Below are positions 50,176 to 58,974 of a stretch of 64,000 nt of DNA, in pieces. The stretch's first letter is position 1. Each line of letters opens with the position of its first letter. The position numbers and the translations under genes are program-made. The stretch comes from Desulfospira joergensenii DSM 10085 (GTDB taxonomy: Bacteria > Desulfobacterota > Desulfobacteria > Desulfobacterales > Desulfobacteraceae), in contig NZ_ATUG01000001.1 of the NCBI RefSeq assembly GCF_000420085.1, forward strand, positions 1,821,223 through 1,885,222, read 5' to 3'. Under the pieces are notes generated by a model. That model was not told the origin of the DNA and ran no database searches. It saw nothing but the letters and a program-made list of their open reading frames with translations.

Positions 50176-51321
50176 TCATGCCTGGTTCACAGCAGGCCGG
50201 CGGGGTTTTGAAATTATCCTGCCCGGGGAAAAGCTGCGCATAAGGGTCTCCAGGGGACCGTTCCCATGGGTTTTCAGCCAGGCCGACATGATCCTGACAT
50301 AGATGATGAAAAAGAGGACTGAGCCGGATATCAAAGGGATCAGATTCTGGGTTCCCTTGAAGACCTGGACCAGAGCCACCAGGAAAAGAATATGTCCGAT
50401 ATAGAGGGTGAGAGAACTCCGGCCGCTGATCACCAGGGCGCTGGTGATTCCTGTCCGGGGGCGGAGGGGCAGGGACAACCCGGCCATGATGACAAGAACG
50501 GCGAAACCCACGCCGGAGATGACGGAAAAAGGAGTCGGCTGACTTAAATCCATGGAGGAGAGATCTCCAAGGAGAAAAATGATTTTTCCGGCCCATCCCG
50601 GATATTGGCCGGCGGCTCCGGAAACGGCAAGGGAAAGGTTTTCCAGCCCTCTTGAGGCAAGTTCCGAAGAAACAAACAGGACAGCTCCGGCGGCTGCCAT
50701 CTTCTGTCTTTTTCTTTTATCCGAAAAATCCTGCCTGCCCAGGAGCATGCCCAGGATAAAAATTGCGGCCCACGGGAAAAAGGGATAATACCCGGAAAAA
50801 AAGATATCGGTCACCTGAGCTGCGAAGAAGCCTGCCTGATTTTCGGTGCGCAGGAGATCAAAGATCTCAAAGAACTGGATAAAACCGGCCAGCCAGATGA
50901 TCATGGCTGTGAGGATCAGGAAACGGCGCGACCTGGAGGAAAGGAAGATCCCCGTGAAGATGAAGACCGCGTAAAAATGGAGGATATCCCCGGACCAGAT
51001 CAGAGTCAAAAGATATCCGCAGATGAACAGGAATGCGGCCCTGTCCATCAATGTCCTGCGGCGGGTGGTACGGAGGTCTCCCTTTTCCAGGGCGGAAGGC
51101 CCCAGAAACAGAGACAATCCGATTCCCGATACCATGACCAGGATCACGGCGGCCCGCCGGTTCAGGAAATCCATCAGCTCCAAAAGCCATTCCGGACCGG
51201 CTCCGCCCAAGGAGAGGGTGCCGTTGAAATTGATCATCAGCATGATCAAAACAGCTGTGCCCCTGGCAATATCATAGCCTGTGATCCGGTTCCCGGACCG
51301 GCTGGCCGATTCCTTATTCAT
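50176..51321 (-). CDS. DUF418/HGSNAT-like multi-pass membrane protein
   Basis: A 381-residue protein with about ten hydrophobic segments. The start RITGYDIARGTAVLIMLMINFNG and the later MDFLNRRAAVILVMVSGIGLSLF match the N-terminal domain of heparan-alpha-glucosaminide acetyltransferase-like/YeiB-type proteins; SGRSSLTLYIGHILFLVALV near residue 300 is the conserved end block. These proteins may move acyl groups across the membrane, but no substrate can be assigned. A gap of about 300 bp separates it from tesB (49880-50175), in which nothing was recognised. Confidence 0.72.
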   Translation of the reverse strand: MNKESASRSGNRITGYDIARGTAVLIMLMINFNGTLSLGGAGPEWLLELMDFLNRRAAVILVMVSGIGLSLFLGPSALEKGDLRTTRRRTLMDRAAFLFICGYLLTLIWSGDILHFYAVFIFTGIFLSSRSRRFLILTAMIIWLAGFIQFFEIFDLLRTENQAGFFAAQVTDIFFSGYYPFFPWAAIFILGMLLGRQDFSDKRKRQKMAAAGAVLFVSSELASRGLENLSLAVSGAAGQYPGWAGKIIFLLGDLSSMDLSQPTPFSVISGVGFAVLVIMAGLSLPLRPRTGITSALVISGRSSLTLYIGHILFLVALVQVFKGTQNLIPLISGSVLFFIIYVRIMSAWLKTHGNGPLETLMRSFSPGRIISKPRRPAVNQA

Positions 51322-51866
51322 CTGGGCTCATCCCCCTGATCCAAAGTCTGCTTCTGGGTTCACCCCTGGTTTGTTTTTCTACAGAATCCAACCGCCCTTT
51401 CTTCAACAAATCCGAAGGAGAAGATCCGGCGGGACTCCATAGGTATTGCAAAGGGGGTGCCAGGGATAATTTAAAAAGAAATTTATTGGGAATAAATAGA
51501 ATTTATTGTATTTTTAATAGGTTATAAAAATATTTGAATTTTATGACCGCGCCCGAATCGAAAATTTTCCATGAAAATCCCATATTTTTGGTGACCCGGA
51601 TGCTTTGCGAAAAAAAATCAGCAAATCAATACCCATTCATAACTCCTTATGATTGAGGGAGAATCACACAAAATTGAACCAACGGACAGGAAAACACTTG
51701 CCGATTCTGCCGGAAACAAGAGTTCATGGCAGATAATCGGCCTTTTTTTACCGTTTATCTGCTAAAAACGAACCTGACCGGTTTTGGCTGACCGGTTTTT
51801 CTGTTTTAGCGATCATTGGAAAGTGCCGGAGCCGGCAGCAGGACAAAGGTGTCAAAGGAGAAAAAA
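51322..51866. other. Long non-coding gap
   Basis: About 540 bp with no coding frame or RNA I can support. Bases 51470-51540 are very AT-rich. The right end is the terminator of the metal ATPase gene. Confidence 0.4.
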
Positions 51867-51908
51867 TGGGAGCCTAAGAAAAATCTCCTCCGGCTCCCCA
51901 AAAAAAGG
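51867..51908 (-). terminator. Terminator of the P-type ATPase gene
   Basis: On the minus strand GGGGAGCC ... GGCTCCC forms a stem with a loop of about 17 nt and is followed by ATTTTTTC. It lies about 12 bp after the ATPase stop codon. Confidence 0.7.
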
Positions 51909-51919
51909 ACGTTACAATC

Positions 51920-53776
51920 TCATGAAATATCCGGGCTTTTCATCTTTGCAAAATAGCCGATGGAGGCCGAGAGCCCCACCACAAGGATGGATCCGATGTT
52001 GTGTGTGACGGCCCCCAGGATCGGTGTGAGCCATCCCATGGATCCGGCAAATACGGAAAACAGATTGATGAGAAAGCTGATCCAGATGCTGATCCGGATG
52101 ACCCGGCACATGGTCCGGCTCAGGGAAAAGAGAAAGCCGAGTTTATCCAGGCGGTCGTTCATGAGGACGATATCAGCGGTTTCAAGGGCGGCGTCGGATC
52201 CGTTCAGGCCCATGGCGATCCCGGTGTCAGCGGCTTTTAAGGCAGGGGCATCGTTGATCCCGTCCCCCACATAGACCAGGCAGCCTTTTTTATATCCGGA
52301 TATCCGGTCCAGCTTATCCGCCGGGGACTGCCGGGCATGGGCCGTTTCAATGCAGATCTTGTCACAGACCGCCTTTACCGGTTCATCCTGATCTCCGGAG
52401 ATCACGGCGATATCTTCCACACCCAGGGATCTGAGTTCCCGGATGGTTGCCGCGGCAGCGGGCCTGGCCTGGTCCTGCATGCAGATATATCCTCTGATCC
52501 CATGATTCACTTTGACTTCCACACAGGTGTAGCACGGGTCTGAATGCTTTTCCGTTGTGATGATTTCAACGGGGAGTCCCTCCACGAGCCCCTTGATCCC
52601 GAGGCCCGGGATATTGACGACATCCGAGGCCCGGGAAGGCGTCAGGGAAAGTTCCTCTGCCTTCCGGACAATGGCCCGGGCCAGGGGATGATTCATCTTC
52701 TGCTCAATGGAAGCTGCCGTCTGAATCAGAAAATCTTCATCTGTACCGGGAAGGGGGATGACCTTTTTCACCTCGGGAACCCCTTGGGTCAAGGTACCGG
52801 TTTTATCAAAAAACACCCCTGTGGCTTTGGCGATATTTTCCAGATAGATTCCCCCCTTGACCAGGATTCCCTCCCTGGCCGCCCGTCCTATGGCAGAAAC
52901 CGTGGCCACGGGCCCGGCCAGGAGAAAGGAGCAGGGGCAGCCCACGATCAAAACCGTGACGGCCCTTTCCATGTCCCGGGTGACCAGAAAGGTCAAAACG
53001 GCTGCGGAAAGGATCACCGGTGTGAACCATCCCGCATATTTATCCACGATCTTGGCGGTTTCCACTTTGGACTGTTCCGCTGCCGTGACCATGGAGACGA
53101 TCTTTCCCATGGTGGAATTCTCCCCCACCCGTTCGGCCCGGACCCGGATAAATCCATCGGTGCTCACAGTCCCGGCCCAGACCTGGTCTCCATGATTTTT
53201 CTGTTTGGGAATGGGTTCACCGGTGACTGCGGATTCATCCACGGCCGTGATCCCCTCGATCACGATTCCGTCCACCGGAATAACGCTTCCCGGCTTGACA
53301 ATCATGATGTCGCCCCTGGCGATCCGGGAAACCGTAACCTCTTCTTCTTTTCCTTCTTTTTCACGGATGGCTGTATCCGGAGTCATCTGGATCAACCCCT
53401 CAATGGCATTTCTGGCCGAATCGCTGACCGCCTCTTCAATGAGGGCACCGGTGACCATGATGGCCGAAACAATGGCGGCCTCCAGAAAGTTGCCGTTGAG
53501 CAGGCAGGCGACAATGGCAATGGAGACCAGCTCATCCACGTTGACCTGTCTTTTCATGATGCCTTTGACCGCCTCGATGATAATGGGAAATCCATTGATC
53601 ACCACCGACAGAATCAGGATAAGATCCATGGGAGTGACAAGGGGAATACTCTGGATCCGAACGGATTTCAACACAAAGGCAGCAGGGATCAATGCCGCCC
53701 CGGCCGCTGTTTTTATAAAATCCTCGGATGAAAAGATCTCTTTATAAACATTCAGTTTTCCATGTCTTCCAATCAT
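51920..53776 (-). CDS. P1B-type heavy-metal translocating ATPase without HMA domain
   Basis: A 618-residue ATPase. Actuator TGEPIPK, the membrane metal site VGCPCSFLLAGP (CPC), phosphorylation motif DKTGTLT, HP-like motif MNHPLARA and hinge GDGINDAPALKAADTGIAMG are all present. Eight membrane helices are expected. There is no N-terminal heavy-metal-associated (CxxC) domain, and the residues after CPC (SFLLAGP) differ from the usual ALGLATP of copper pumps, so the metal is uncertain. The ATG at 53776 follows AGAGGG. It is divergent from a MarR gene, with two related palindromes between them, so metal or redox-controlled repression is likely. Confidence 0.88.
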   Translation of the reverse strand: MIGRHGKLNVYKEIFSSEDFIKTAAGAALIPAAFVLKSVRIQSIPLVTPMDLILILSVVINGFPIIIEAVKGIMKRQVNVDELVSIAIVACLLNGNFLEAAIVSAIMVTGALIEEAVSDSARNAIEGLIQMTPDTAIREKEGKEEEVTVSRIARGDIMIVKPGSVIPVDGIVIEGITAVDESAVTGEPIPKQKNHGDQVWAGTVSTDGFIRVRAERVGENSTMGKIVSMVTAAEQSKVETAKIVDKYAGWFTPVILSAAVLTFLVTRDMERAVTVLIVGCPCSFLLAGPVATVSAIGRAAREGILVKGGIYLENIAKATGVFFDKTGTLTQGVPEVKKVIPLPGTDEDFLIQTAASIEQKMNHPLARAIVRKAEELSLTPSRASDVVNIPGLGIKGLVEGLPVEIITTEKHSDPCYTCVEVKVNHGIRGYICMQDQARPAAAATIRELRSLGVEDIAVISGDQDEPVKAVCDKICIETAHARQSPADKLDRISGYKKGCLVYVGDGINDAPALKAADTGIAMGLNGSDAALETADIVLMNDRLDKLGFLFSLSRTMCRVIRISIWISFLINLFSVFAGSMGWLTPILGAVTHNIGSILVVGLSASIGYFAKMKSPDIS

Positions 53777-53789
53777 AAAACCCTCTTTG

Positions 53790-53877
53790 TTTGACAATCA
53801 AATATATTGCACCTCAATATATAAGAAGAGCTAAATACACAAAATCATATGGGTCGTCAAGTATTTTGATAATCAAA
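53790..53877. promoter_or_regulatory. Paired 13-bp palindromes between ATPase and marR
   Basis: TTTGACAATCAAA at 53790-53802 (one mismatch from perfect) and TTTGATAATCAAA at 53865-53877 (perfect) lie 75 bp apart, one next to each gene. Two copies of one dyad in a divergent MarR gap are best explained as operators for that MarR protein. Confidence 0.65.
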
Positions 53878-53951
53878 CAATTCTTATTGTCATGGGACAT
53901 GACTTATGATAGATAAAAGAAAATTTATTTTAATCAGGATCAGGAAAGAGT

Positions 53952-54365
53952 ATGGACCTTACCCAATTATCGAAGATCATTGTCGAATTTTATGAAAGGC
54001 TCTCTTCCTGGGAAGATTCCGTTGTCCGGGATTCCGGATTGACCACGGCCCAGGCGCACACCATCGAAATCGTAGGCCATGCCGGCCCCATCAAGATGAA
54101 AGACCTTGCCCAGAAAATCGGGGTCACCACAGGAACTTTGACCGTTGCCGTGGACCGGCTGGAGGAAAAAAAGCTGCTGGTCCGCAACCCCTGTAAAACC
54201 GACCGAAGAGCCTTTCTCATCGAATTAACCGAATCCGGCCGGGCCTATTTTAAGCAGCACCACCATTTTCATATTCAAATGACCCGGGAGATTGTCGCTG
54301 ATTTAACCGATGAGGAACAGCAGATTTTCGGGACCATCGTTGAAAAGATGCTTAAAAAAATATAG
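53952..54365 (+). CDS. MarR-family transcriptional regulator
   Basis: A 137-residue winged-helix protein: IKMKDLAQKIGVTTGTLTVAVDRLEEKKLLVRNPCKTDRRAFLIELTESGRAYF is the MarR DNA-binding region with the RR-D wing. The N- and C-terminal helices form the dimer interface. It starts 175 bp from the ATPase start, divergently, with two TTTGAYAATCAAA dyads between. It probably represses both genes and responds to a metal or ligand; several His residues (QHHHFH) near residue 100 could bind metal, which is inference. Confidence 0.88.
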   Translation: MDLTQLSKIIVEFYERLSSWEDSVVRDSGLTTAQAHTIEIVGHAGPIKMKDLAQKIGVTTGTLTVAVDRLEEKKLLVRNPCKTDRRAFLIELTESGRAYFKQHHHFHIQMTREIVADLTDEEQQIFGTIVEKMLKKI

Positions 54366-54431
54366 TTTTATAGCAGTTCTGAAAATAACATTCCGATTCA
54401 TTCCGGGAGGAGCAAAGATTTTGCGCTCATT

Positions 54432-54460
54432 CTCGAAAATCATCCATGATTTTCTCCGAG
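54432..54460. repeat. Imperfect hairpin sharing the GAAAATCAT core
   Basis: CTCG-AAAATCAT, CC, ATGATTTTCTCCGAG. The stem has a 3-nt bulge. The central 20 bp match the core of the hairpin at 46419-46458. It lies between marR and the convergent glutamine-synthetase-like gene. Confidence 0.55.
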
Positions 54461-54584
54461 GGGGATCCCTTCTCCCGCGACGTCCTGCCGCCCGAAGGAA
54501 TCCAATCCGCGAAAACCTCTGCTCCTCCCTGAGTCTGCGCAGAGTCCAAATGTAATGAATTGATTATCCACAGCCTTTGGGTGA

Positions 54585-55904
54585 TCAATATACCCTGCCA
54601 TAAAGCGCATAGAGTTTTTCCGGTTCGATTTCACGGGTATCTTTTATTTCCTGATATTTATGTTTTAGATAGACATCCTGAAAATTTCCGGGAAACCATT
54701 CTTTTATTATCGATTCATTTTCAAAAAGCTCAAGTGCCTGGTCAAGGGATTGCGGGAGCCTTGTGACCCCCATTTTCTCTAACTCCTCCTTGGACATCAG
54801 ACTTAAATCGCCTTGAGTCGCTTCAGGTATGGGAAGTTGATCCTTGATCCCCTGCAATCCGGCCCTTACCAGGGCTGCAATTTGAAGGTAGGGGCTGGCA
54901 GATGCGTCAGCCGCACGGTATTCCAGATTATACTGATCCGCTGTTTTCCCTGCTTTCCCTTTGATTTCTATGACCGGACAGATCCTGAGTCCGGCTTCCC
55001 TGTCCTGGACAGCCAGATTATTGAATGCGGCACTCCATTTATGGGGGGTCAATCTTTGATAGGAGAGAACGCCCGGGGCCATTAATGCGGTAATGGCCGG
55101 CATGTATTTTAAAACACCGGCACAGAACATGCCGGCTTTCTCACCGAGCCCCTGCTTATTGGATCGATCATAGGTCACAGCTTTATTCTCCCTGTCCAGC
55201 AGACTGAAATGGATATGAACCCCGTTTCCAACACTGTCGGATTTGACCATTGGTGAGAAACTGACCCGTTCATTGAATCTATCTGCGGTTGCCCGGGCAA
55301 CCTCCCTTAGGATAAGGCTCTGGTCTGCAGATCGGATTCCCACGCAGGGAGAAGTGGTCACCTCAAACTGTCCCGGACCGAACTCAGGCAGAAAAGTGTC
55401 TGTATCCACCCCTGCTTTTTCAAGGGCAGATACAAAGGTCTGGGCAAATAGAGAATTTTTCCGGTAGCTCTCCAGACCGAACCCGTTCCAACCGGTCTGA
55501 TCGGCTCCTGTATAAAAGAACTCATGCTCAAACGTGGAGTTGAAAAACAATCCGGTTTCTTCTTCAAGATCTGCCAGGGCTTTTTGGGCAAGGCCCCGGG
55601 TGCAGCATTCCCATGGAGATCCGTCCAAATGAAGGATATCACCGATGAAAAAATGCTCAACCGCCCCGTTATCCTCAAAATCCACTTTTACTTCGGTTTT
55701 TTCGTCAGGCACAAGGATGAGATCCCCCACCGAGCCATAGGGGCTTTCCGCGATACTGTTTAAACAGGTAATCTGAACATTTGTCGGGACCCATCCCATT
55801 CCCCGTTTGAGTCTTTTTTCGAGGTTTGAAACAGGAAACCCCTTGCCCCGGACCTGTCCTGATATATCGCTGGTCACTATCATTACCAAATCGGTTCTGA
55901 TCAT
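54585..55904 (-). CDS. Glutamine-synthetase-family ligase (GlnA-like, non-canonical)
   Basis: A 439-residue protein of the GS superfamily. The catalytic domain has FEHEFFY, EFGPGQFEVT, GNGVHIHFSL, the ammonia/phosphate region LTPHKWSAAFNN and YRAADASASPYLQIAALVRAGLQGI. The N-terminal beta-grasp region is short. The gene is the last of a catabolic operon and not part of a glnA-glnB locus, which points to a gamma-glutamylation enzyme (as in PuuA-type pathways) and not to a housekeeping glutamine synthetase. Its ATG overlaps the stop of the isochorismatase-like gene (ATGA). Confidence 0.82.
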   Translation of the reverse strand: MIRTDLVMIVTSDISGQVRGKGFPVSNLEKRLKRGMGWVPTNVQITCLNSIAESPYGSVGDLILVPDEKTEVKVDFEDNGAVEHFFIGDILHLDGSPWECCTRGLAQKALADLEEETGLFFNSTFEHEFFYTGADQTGWNGFGLESYRKNSLFAQTFVSALEKAGVDTDTFLPEFGPGQFEVTTSPCVGIRSADQSLILREVARATADRFNERVSFSPMVKSDSVGNGVHIHFSLLDRENKAVTYDRSNKQGLGEKAGMFCAGVLKYMPAITALMAPGVLSYQRLTPHKWSAAFNNLAVQDREAGLRICPVIEIKGKAGKTADQYNLEYRAADASASPYLQIAALVRAGLQGIKDQLPIPEATQGDLSLMSKEELEKMGVTRLPQSLDQALELFENESIIKEWFPGNFQDVYLKHKYQEIKDTREIEPEKLYALYGRVY

Positions 55905-56563
55905 TGTTTTTTCTCCTGCTCTATATGGGTATGGATCTCATGAACCAGATCATCCGTACTGACCTGCCTGCAGTATCCTTTAATTGCATTCAAAGAATTG
56001 ATGTGGCGTTCCGGGGTGATGGTGGCACATGCATCCGGCACCAGGGTGACCAGATAATTTAAATCGCATGCATCCCTGACCGCGCTTTCTACGCATTGGT
56101 CTGTGACAACACCGCAGACCACCAGATGCCGGCAGTTTAAATTGCGCAGCACATAATCTATATTGGTGGAATTAAATACACTGGATGAGGTCTTGGGAAT
56201 GATGATTTCATCATGGAAAGGCTCGATTTCCTTGACAACCTTTGCATCCGGAGAGCCTTTCGGGACATTAAAACCGGTTATCTTATAGTCAAGCCCCCTG
56301 TCACGCCCGTCCTCAGTAAGGCTTTCAATAACAGTGAACATGACTTCCATATCCGCATTCCTGAAAGCGGTCTGGATCTTTTTTATATTGGGGAGCACTT
56401 CATTTTGAAGTCTCTTGAAAAAATAGTCGTGTTTCTCAAATTCCTCCGGGGTCAGGCCCTGATATTCCCCCCCTTCTCTTGTGCAGCAAAAATTCTGAAC
56501 ATCCACAATCAACAGGACACTTTTATTCTTCCTGAGAGGAACGTTGCGCGATAGCTTTCCCAT
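55901..56563 (-). CDS. Isochorismatase-family cysteine hydrolase
   Basis: A 220-residue protein with the catalytic triad of the family: Asp in LLIVDVQNF, Lys in IIIPKTSSSVFNSTN and Cys in VTDQCVESAVRDA, with the cis-peptide GVVTDQC. Members hydrolyse amide or enol-ether bonds (nicotinamidase, N-carbamoylsarcosine amidase and others). The start at 56563 with GGAGAG upstream avoids a 52-bp overlap with the preceding gene. The operon neighbours (an N-formylglutamate amidohydrolase-like enzyme and a GS-like ligase) suggest it cuts an amide in a nitrogen-compound pathway. Confidence 0.85.
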   Translation of the reverse strand: MGKLSRNVPLRKNKSVLLIVDVQNFCCTREGGEYQGLTPEEFEKHDYFFKRLQNEVLPNIKKIQTAFRNADMEVMFTVIESLTEDGRDRGLDYKITGFNVPKGSPDAKVVKEIEPFHDEIIIPKTSSSVFNSTNIDYVLRNLNCRHLVVCGVVTDQCVESAVRDACDLNYLVTLVPDACATITPERHINSLNAIKGYCRQVSTDDLVHEIHTHIEQEKKQ

Positions 56564-56580
56564 TTGCTTTTTTGTCTCTC

Positions 56581-57360
56581 CTAAAAATAATTTTCCAGAT
56601 CCCTGAACGCTTTTAAAAAAAGATTGATCCATTTTTCGCGTTTGGCTCTCTCATCAATCAGATCCTGCCTGATTTCAACAAGGACATGGTAAAACCCCAT
56701 GGTCTCTCCAAATATCGGAATTGTATAATCCTCTTCGTCGGAAACGGAATAGGGTTGATTCATTCCGATGTTCACACCGGGCGCATTGACCCGCAGCCGT
56801 TCTTTTAATACGGCCGCCGTTTCCGGACACCGGTTGTACAGCAGGCCGACCTCCCAGGGTCGTTTTTCACCCCTGAAAACCGGCGTGAAACTATGCATGG
56901 TGATAACGAACGGTTTGGGTGGTTTCTTTTTTTCCAGATAGTTTCGAACCGCCTGCTGGTATGGATTCCATATTTCATCGATCCGCTGTATCCGTTCTGA
57001 TTCTGAAACCTCTTTATTGCCCGGGATGAGGGTTGATTCACTTTTTTGGGGAATCAGCCCCCCACTCTCCAGGGGACGGTTGCAGTCGATGACAAGCCTG
57101 GAATACCTTTGAAAAAACAGCGGAGCATTTAATCTTTTTGCAAGCGCCTTTGCCGTTTCCAATGCACCGATATCCCATCCGATGTGTCGGTTGATTTCCG
57201 ACCGGGGCAGGCCCAGCATGTCCAAAGCAGCCGGGATACGGTTTTCCGCATGTTCACAAAGAAAAAGAAAGGATGCATTTTCCACCGGGTTATATATACC
57301 CACAGGGTCTGGCTCTTCTGGCAGCAGCATTTTTTCTTCCGGCCGGATGGGCGTGATCAT
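56581..57360 (-). CDS. N-formylglutamate amidohydrolase-family protein
   Basis: A 259-residue protein with FLCEHAENRIP (zinc-ligand region), HIGWDIGALETAKALAKRL, RLVIDCNRP, FVITMHSFTPVF, GLLYNR and HVLVEIRQDLI, matching the FGase family (zinc hydrolases related to carboxypeptidases). Known members deformylate N-formylglutamate in histidine breakdown, but no hut genes are nearby, so another N-acyl substrate is likely. Its ATG overlaps the LivH stop (ATGA), tying it to the importer. Confidence 0.85.
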   Translation of the reverse strand: MITPIRPEEKMLLPEEPDPVGIYNPVENASFLFLCEHAENRIPAALDMLGLPRSEINRHIGWDIGALETAKALAKRLNAPLFFQRYSRLVIDCNRPLESGGLIPQKSESTLIPGNKEVSESERIQRIDEIWNPYQQAVRNYLEKKKPPKPFVITMHSFTPVFRGEKRPWEVGLLYNRCPETAAVLKERLRVNAPGVNIGMNQPYSVSDEEDYTIPIFGETMGFYHVLVEIRQDLIDERAKREKWINLFLKAFRDLENYF

Positions 57361-58247
57361 TTGTCAATCCCCATCTTTACTGCGGGAATGAGACCATTTG
57401 GTTTCCAGACCAGAATCAATATCACCAGAAAAAGCCCCAGGGGCTCCTTGTAAGCCTGAAGAGCATGGGGAAGAAATGCCGAAAGGTAAATTTCGATAAA
57501 ACCAAGGGAAAAGCCCCCGGCAACTGCGCCGGTCAGGCTTCCGAGTCCTCCCAGAATCGCTGCGATAAAGGCTTTGACCACCGGCACAAATCCCATTAAA
57601 GGGTCAACGGAAGCCCGCTGGGCCACCCACAGAATTCCGGCGATTGCCGCCAACAGTCCTGAAATGGCAAATGCTCCGGAGACCACGGCATTGGCCGGTA
57701 TACCCATGAGCCTGGTCACCGGAAAATCTTCAGCGGCAGACCGCATTGCCATCCCGATAAAGGTCTTTTTAAAAAAGAAAATCAAAAAAGCAAGGGTGCA
57801 AATGGTGGCAAAAATGGATAATGTCTGGTTTATTCCGATACTCAGCGGCCCAATGGCGATGGAGTTGCTCAGGAACTCGGGAAGCGGGACCGCTTTGGGC
57901 CGGGTGGATATCAGATTCTGAAACAGGACCTGAAGGATTCCGCTGACGGCAAAGCTCGTCACAAGAAGAGTGGCTCCATTTGCGCCCCGGACAGGACGAA
58001 ATGCGATGGCCTCCATTGCCGTTGCCGCAAGTATCCCGGCCAGGAGTCCCAAAGGAACCGCAAAGTACCATGGGATTCCTGATGTTATGGAGAAAAACAA
58101 CGCATATCCCGTAATGGTCATCAACTCGCCATGGGCAAAATTGATCATTCCCATTATCGAAAAAATCACCGCCATTCCAAGTGCCAGCAAGGCATAGGTC
58201 CCCCCCAGGGAAACGGCGTTGATTGTCTGTTGAAAAAAATAATCCAT
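57357..58247 (-). CDS. livH: Branched-chain amino acid-type ABC permease (LivH)
   Basis: A 296-residue permease: NAVSLGGTYALLALGMAVIFSIMGMINFAHGELMTITGYA is the LivH N-terminal signature, and GSLTGAVAGGFSLGFIE is the conserved late loop. It follows livF directly (start and stop adjacent) and overlaps the amidohydrolase gene. It acts with the LivM-LivG fusion to import a solute bound by the LivJ-like protein. Confidence 0.92.
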   Translation of the reverse strand: MDYFFQQTINAVSLGGTYALLALGMAVIFSIMGMINFAHGELMTITGYALFFSITSGIPWYFAVPLGLLAGILAATAMEAIAFRPVRGANGATLLVTSFAVSGILQVLFQNLISTRPKAVPLPEFLSNSIAIGPLSIGINQTLSIFATICTLAFLIFFFKKTFIGMAMRSAAEDFPVTRLMGIPANAVVSGAFAISGLLAAIAGILWVAQRASVDPLMGFVPVVKAFIAAILGGLGSLTGAVAGGFSLGFIEIYLSAFLPHALQAYKEPLGLFLVILILVWKPNGLIPAVKMGIDK

Positions 58248-58967
58248 CTATGGCTTTCCTCCCAAGTATGCTCTTTTTATGGCCTCGGTTTCTCCCAGCT
58301 CATCCACGGTTCCCTGGGAGCGAATCTCTCCGTTGGCCATAACATAGACATAGTCTGCCACATCAAGAATCATCCCGACATTCTGCTCTACCACAAGAAG
58401 GGTGTTTCCATCCTCCTTCAGCTTGACCAGGAGATCAAAAATCGTTTCAACGATCTTTGGGGCAAGGCCAAGGGAGGGCTCGTCAAACATGATGATTTCC
58501 GGGCGGCTCATCAGGGCCCTTGCAATGGCAAGCTGCTGCTGCTGTCCGCCGGAAAGTGTTGCGGCAAGCTGGGTGTTCCGTTCCGCAAGGATGGGAAAAA
58601 GCGCGTACATTTTTTCCAGGGTGGTTTCCAGCTCGGCCTTATTTGATTTTAAAAGATATCCGCCCAATAAAAGGTTTTCCTTTACGCTGAGGGAGGGAAA
58701 AACCCTCCGTCCCTCGGGAATCATGGTAATTCCCTGCTTTATCCTCTGTTCCGTTCCCAGGGCCAGGATACTTTTTTCCTTGAAGCTTATTCGGTCTGCA
58801 TGATGGGCAACAAGTCCGGATATTGCATTGACCGTTGAAGATTTTCCGGCGCCGTTTGCACCGAGAATGGCGATGATCTTTCCTTGTGCCACGGAAAGAT
58901 CAATCCCCTTCACGGCCGCCACCGGTCCATAGTTTACAGATAGATTTTTTATGTTTAATATCGCCAT
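58248..58967 (-). CDS. livF: Branched-chain amino acid-type ABC ATPase (LivF)
   Basis: A 239-residue ATPase: LSVNYGPVAAVKGIDLSV, Walker A GANGAGKSS, IPEGRRVFPSLSVKENLLLGG (LivF-specific), signature ATLSGGQQQQLAIARALMSRP, Walker B IIMFDEPSLGLAP. It is encoded 7 bp after the binding protein gene. The partner ATPase is the C-terminal half of the LivMG fusion. Confidence 0.93.
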   Translation of the reverse strand: MAILNIKNLSVNYGPVAAVKGIDLSVAQGKIIAILGANGAGKSSTVNAISGLVAHHADRISFKEKSILALGTEQRIKQGITMIPEGRRVFPSLSVKENLLLGGYLLKSNKAELETTLEKMYALFPILAERNTQLAATLSGGQQQQLAIARALMSRPEIIMFDEPSLGLAPKIVETIFDLLVKLKEDGNTLLVVEQNVGMILDVADYVYVMANGEIRSQGTVDELGETEAIKRAYLGGKP

Positions 58968-58974
58968 GACAGAC

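Noticed and set aside
52544..53731. 395-codon plus-strand frame opposite the P-type ATPase
   Set aside because: The composition (Gly, Asp and His rich, no motif) is typical of an antisense shadow; the minus strand has all ATPase motifs.
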